Source: Whitmania pigra (lineage: Eukaryota; Annelida; Clitellata; Hirudinida; Haemopidae). Taken from it: a stretch of DNA of 64,000 nt. Below are positions 62,664-64,000 of this stretch, piece by piece. Every line of letters starts with the position of its first letter. Position 1 is the first letter of the stretch. Below the pieces are notes generated by a model. The model saw only the letters and a list, made by a program, of their open reading frames with translations, ran no database searches and had not been told where the DNA came from. A program made the position numbers and the translations under genes. Where the stretch lies: assembly GCA_021613335.1 (NCBI GenBank), contig JAJTWR010000103.1, positions 1-64,000 of the forward strand. Direction: 5' to 3'.

Positions 62664-63452
62664 ATGATTATCAGCAGATTATTAATAACTTTACTTGGTT
62701 GCAACCTCATGCATATTTCAGAATGTAATATCAGAAACACATTTCAAATGACACTCGATTGTTACGGCAAACCAGGATGTGCTTTGGACCTTCCATCTTC
62801 AGTTGAAACAGGAGTAAAAACCAAAATCTGGTGTGCAGTAATTTGCAAGATTCAGATGAACTGCACGAGCTTCAACTACTTGGAAAATAATAAAACATGT
62901 CAGTTGTTTCGCTTCCTTCCCTTCAAGATCATGTCCTATCCTAAATGTTACAACTACTATGTGACTTTTAGATTGATTTGCATATTTTGACAAATTGGTA
63001 CTTTTGAAAGGTTTTTACGTGAATAAATAAATAAAATAAACTGAAAAGAGTTACATTGTTACATTGATGTCTTCTTTGTAGACGCCTTCAAGGATCATCT
63101 TGCCAAGTAAACTTAGTTTTGCAGTAAATTATTTACTTATTAAGAAAAATAAAAGATTAATAAAATACGCATTTACTATAAAGAATATTGTTACTAAATT
63201 AAATAAATTATTAATTTCGAATTTTAGCAAATGGAAATCTTGCCTTAAAAAGACAAACATGTCAGAGTTCAACAGATGCAGTTCCTATGGGCAACCTCTC
63301 GTCATGGCAGGCAGTAGATGATTTGCATGAAACTACTTTTTGGAAATGTGCTCAAACTAAGGATCGTAACGGAGGAGAGAACTGGTTCATGGTGGATTTG
63401 AGGCAAACTGTTGGCGTCAGTCTCGTCCGCGTTTTGACGTTTACAACAAAAC
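62664..63452 (+). CDS. PAN/F-type lectin family, copy 6 (exon 4 missing or beyond window)
   Basis: Exons 62664-62960 (donor GTGACT), 63082-63106 and 63228-63452 (donor GTAAGA) keep the family phases 0/1/1 and open frames. Exon 1 encodes the signal peptide and PAN domain (WCAVICKIQMNC, NNKTCQLF). The micro-exon starts with Thr in place of Met (TPSRIILP). Exon 3 holds NGNLALKRQTCQSST, SSWQAVDDLHE and ENWFMVDLRQTVGV. No exon 4 is found in the next 300-500 bp where other copies have it; the intron-3-like sequence fades after about 63650 and a Tc1/mariner fragment starts near 63790. Exon 4 has been lost or pushed beyond the window. Confidence 0.75.
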
Positions 63453-63789
63453 GTAAGATTTTAGATGTGGTTCTTCATTTGATTAACAGCGTAACTGAGA
63501 TTATTTATAAATTCAAATGCATCATAAAGTTCCCTTATGGGCTGTGAATGTATTTGTGTTTAAAGTATAAAGTAATTTCTAAGATGAATTAGGGCAATCT
63601 CAAATCATGTTTTTGAAAGATAATCGCAGGACGGAAATCATGAGGATATGTCATGTATTTATATATTTGTGATTATCTCATAAATCCTCGTCAAAATATG
63701 TTCAAGCATTAATTTTAAAATAACGTGATTTCGGAGCGTCCAATAAACATGAAAAACACGAAAAAAGGTAATTACTAAGAACTAATGTT

Positions 63790-64000
63790 TTTTTTATTTT
63801 CAAGACCTTATCAAGGTTTTTTACAAATCTTTTGTCCAGTTCTTTCCAGGCACTCCTAAGGGCATTTCCAGGTCAGATTTTGAGTGAAACTGCCTTTCAT
63901 TGTTGTAAACAAGTCTTGACAACATTCCTCAGACATTTTCTATAGAAATTAAATCCGGGGAACAAGCTGGCCAACTCATAACTTTCAAATTTCCGCTCTG
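63790..64000 (-). pseudogene. Tc1/mariner transposase C-terminal fragment
   Basis: Minus-strand frames read MSWPACSPDLISIENV and, after a shift, ALRSAWKELDKRFVKNLDKV. WPA-x-SPDL-x-x-IEN-x-W is the Tc1/mariner hallmark, and A-W-x-x-(I/L)-x-x-x-x-x-x-x-L-x-x-x-(M/V) follows in the family. A stop and a frameshift show it is dead; the element continues beyond the window edge. Confidence 0.82.

Overview
This is eukaryotic nuclear DNA: AT-rich, intron-rich, full of simple repeats and transposon debris. The genes are clearly metazoan (cysteine string protein, NUDCD3, HDHD2, PRMT, KNL1-like, polyubiquitin). Short GT-AG introns, a secreted PAN plus F-type-lectin family and the repeat style suggest a lophotrochozoan, perhaps a leech or other annelid. 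The species is an inference and was not checked. All exon models were assembled by eye from splice sites, phase agreement and family resemblance.

Layout. 1-5 kb: a decayed first member (copy 1) of a PAN/F-type-lectin family, with a complete hAT element (906-2124, 8-bp target duplication) just upstream. 7.4-12.6 kb (-): DNAJC5/cysteine string protein, with a 23-unit 41-bp minisatellite in its last intron and an in-frame poly-Asp microsatellite. 14.7-15.1 kb (-): intronless hypothetical gene. 16.5-18.5 kb (+): class I protein arginine methyltransferase. 19.1-22.2 kb (-): HDHD2 in seven exons. 22.8-26.1 kb (+): an unrecognised single-pass membrane protein with a Cys-rich ectodomain, rebuilt in seven exons. 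26.5-33.5 kb (-): NUDCD3 in nine exons; its largest intron holds a 542-bp MITE with about 110-bp terminal inverted repeats and 9-bp target duplications, a Gypsy fragment with integrase before reverse transcriptase, and a LINE tail. 34.7-40.7 kb (-): a KNL1/Spc105-like kinetochore scaffold with a PP1-docking RVxF motif. 42.2-43.1 kb (+): four-unit polyubiquitin.

43.1-64 kb is an accessory region: a Helitron-type helicase relic, a single-unit ubiquitin duplicate, two SINE head types sharing one tail, LINE fragments, very long (ATC)n and (TTA)n arrays, and five further copies of the PAN/F-type-lectin gene (copies 2-6, all +). The intact design is four exons (297, 25, 225-231 and 248 nt; phases 0/1/1): signal peptide and PAN/apple domain, a 25-nt micro-exon, and an F-type lectin domain split over two exons. 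Only copy 4 is intact. Copy 5 has lost a splice donor, copies 2 and 6 lack the last exon, copy 3 is a relic and copy 1 is an internally shuffled mosaic. A TATA-containing promoter block is repeated before every copy, and one orphan inverted block lies at 43453-43527.

The housekeeping genes have no evident joint pathway beyond loose themes (CSP and NUDCD3 are co-chaperones; NUDCD3 in dynein biology and KNL1 both touch mitosis). The lectin cluster is the most dynamic part and the best candidate for something undescribed.
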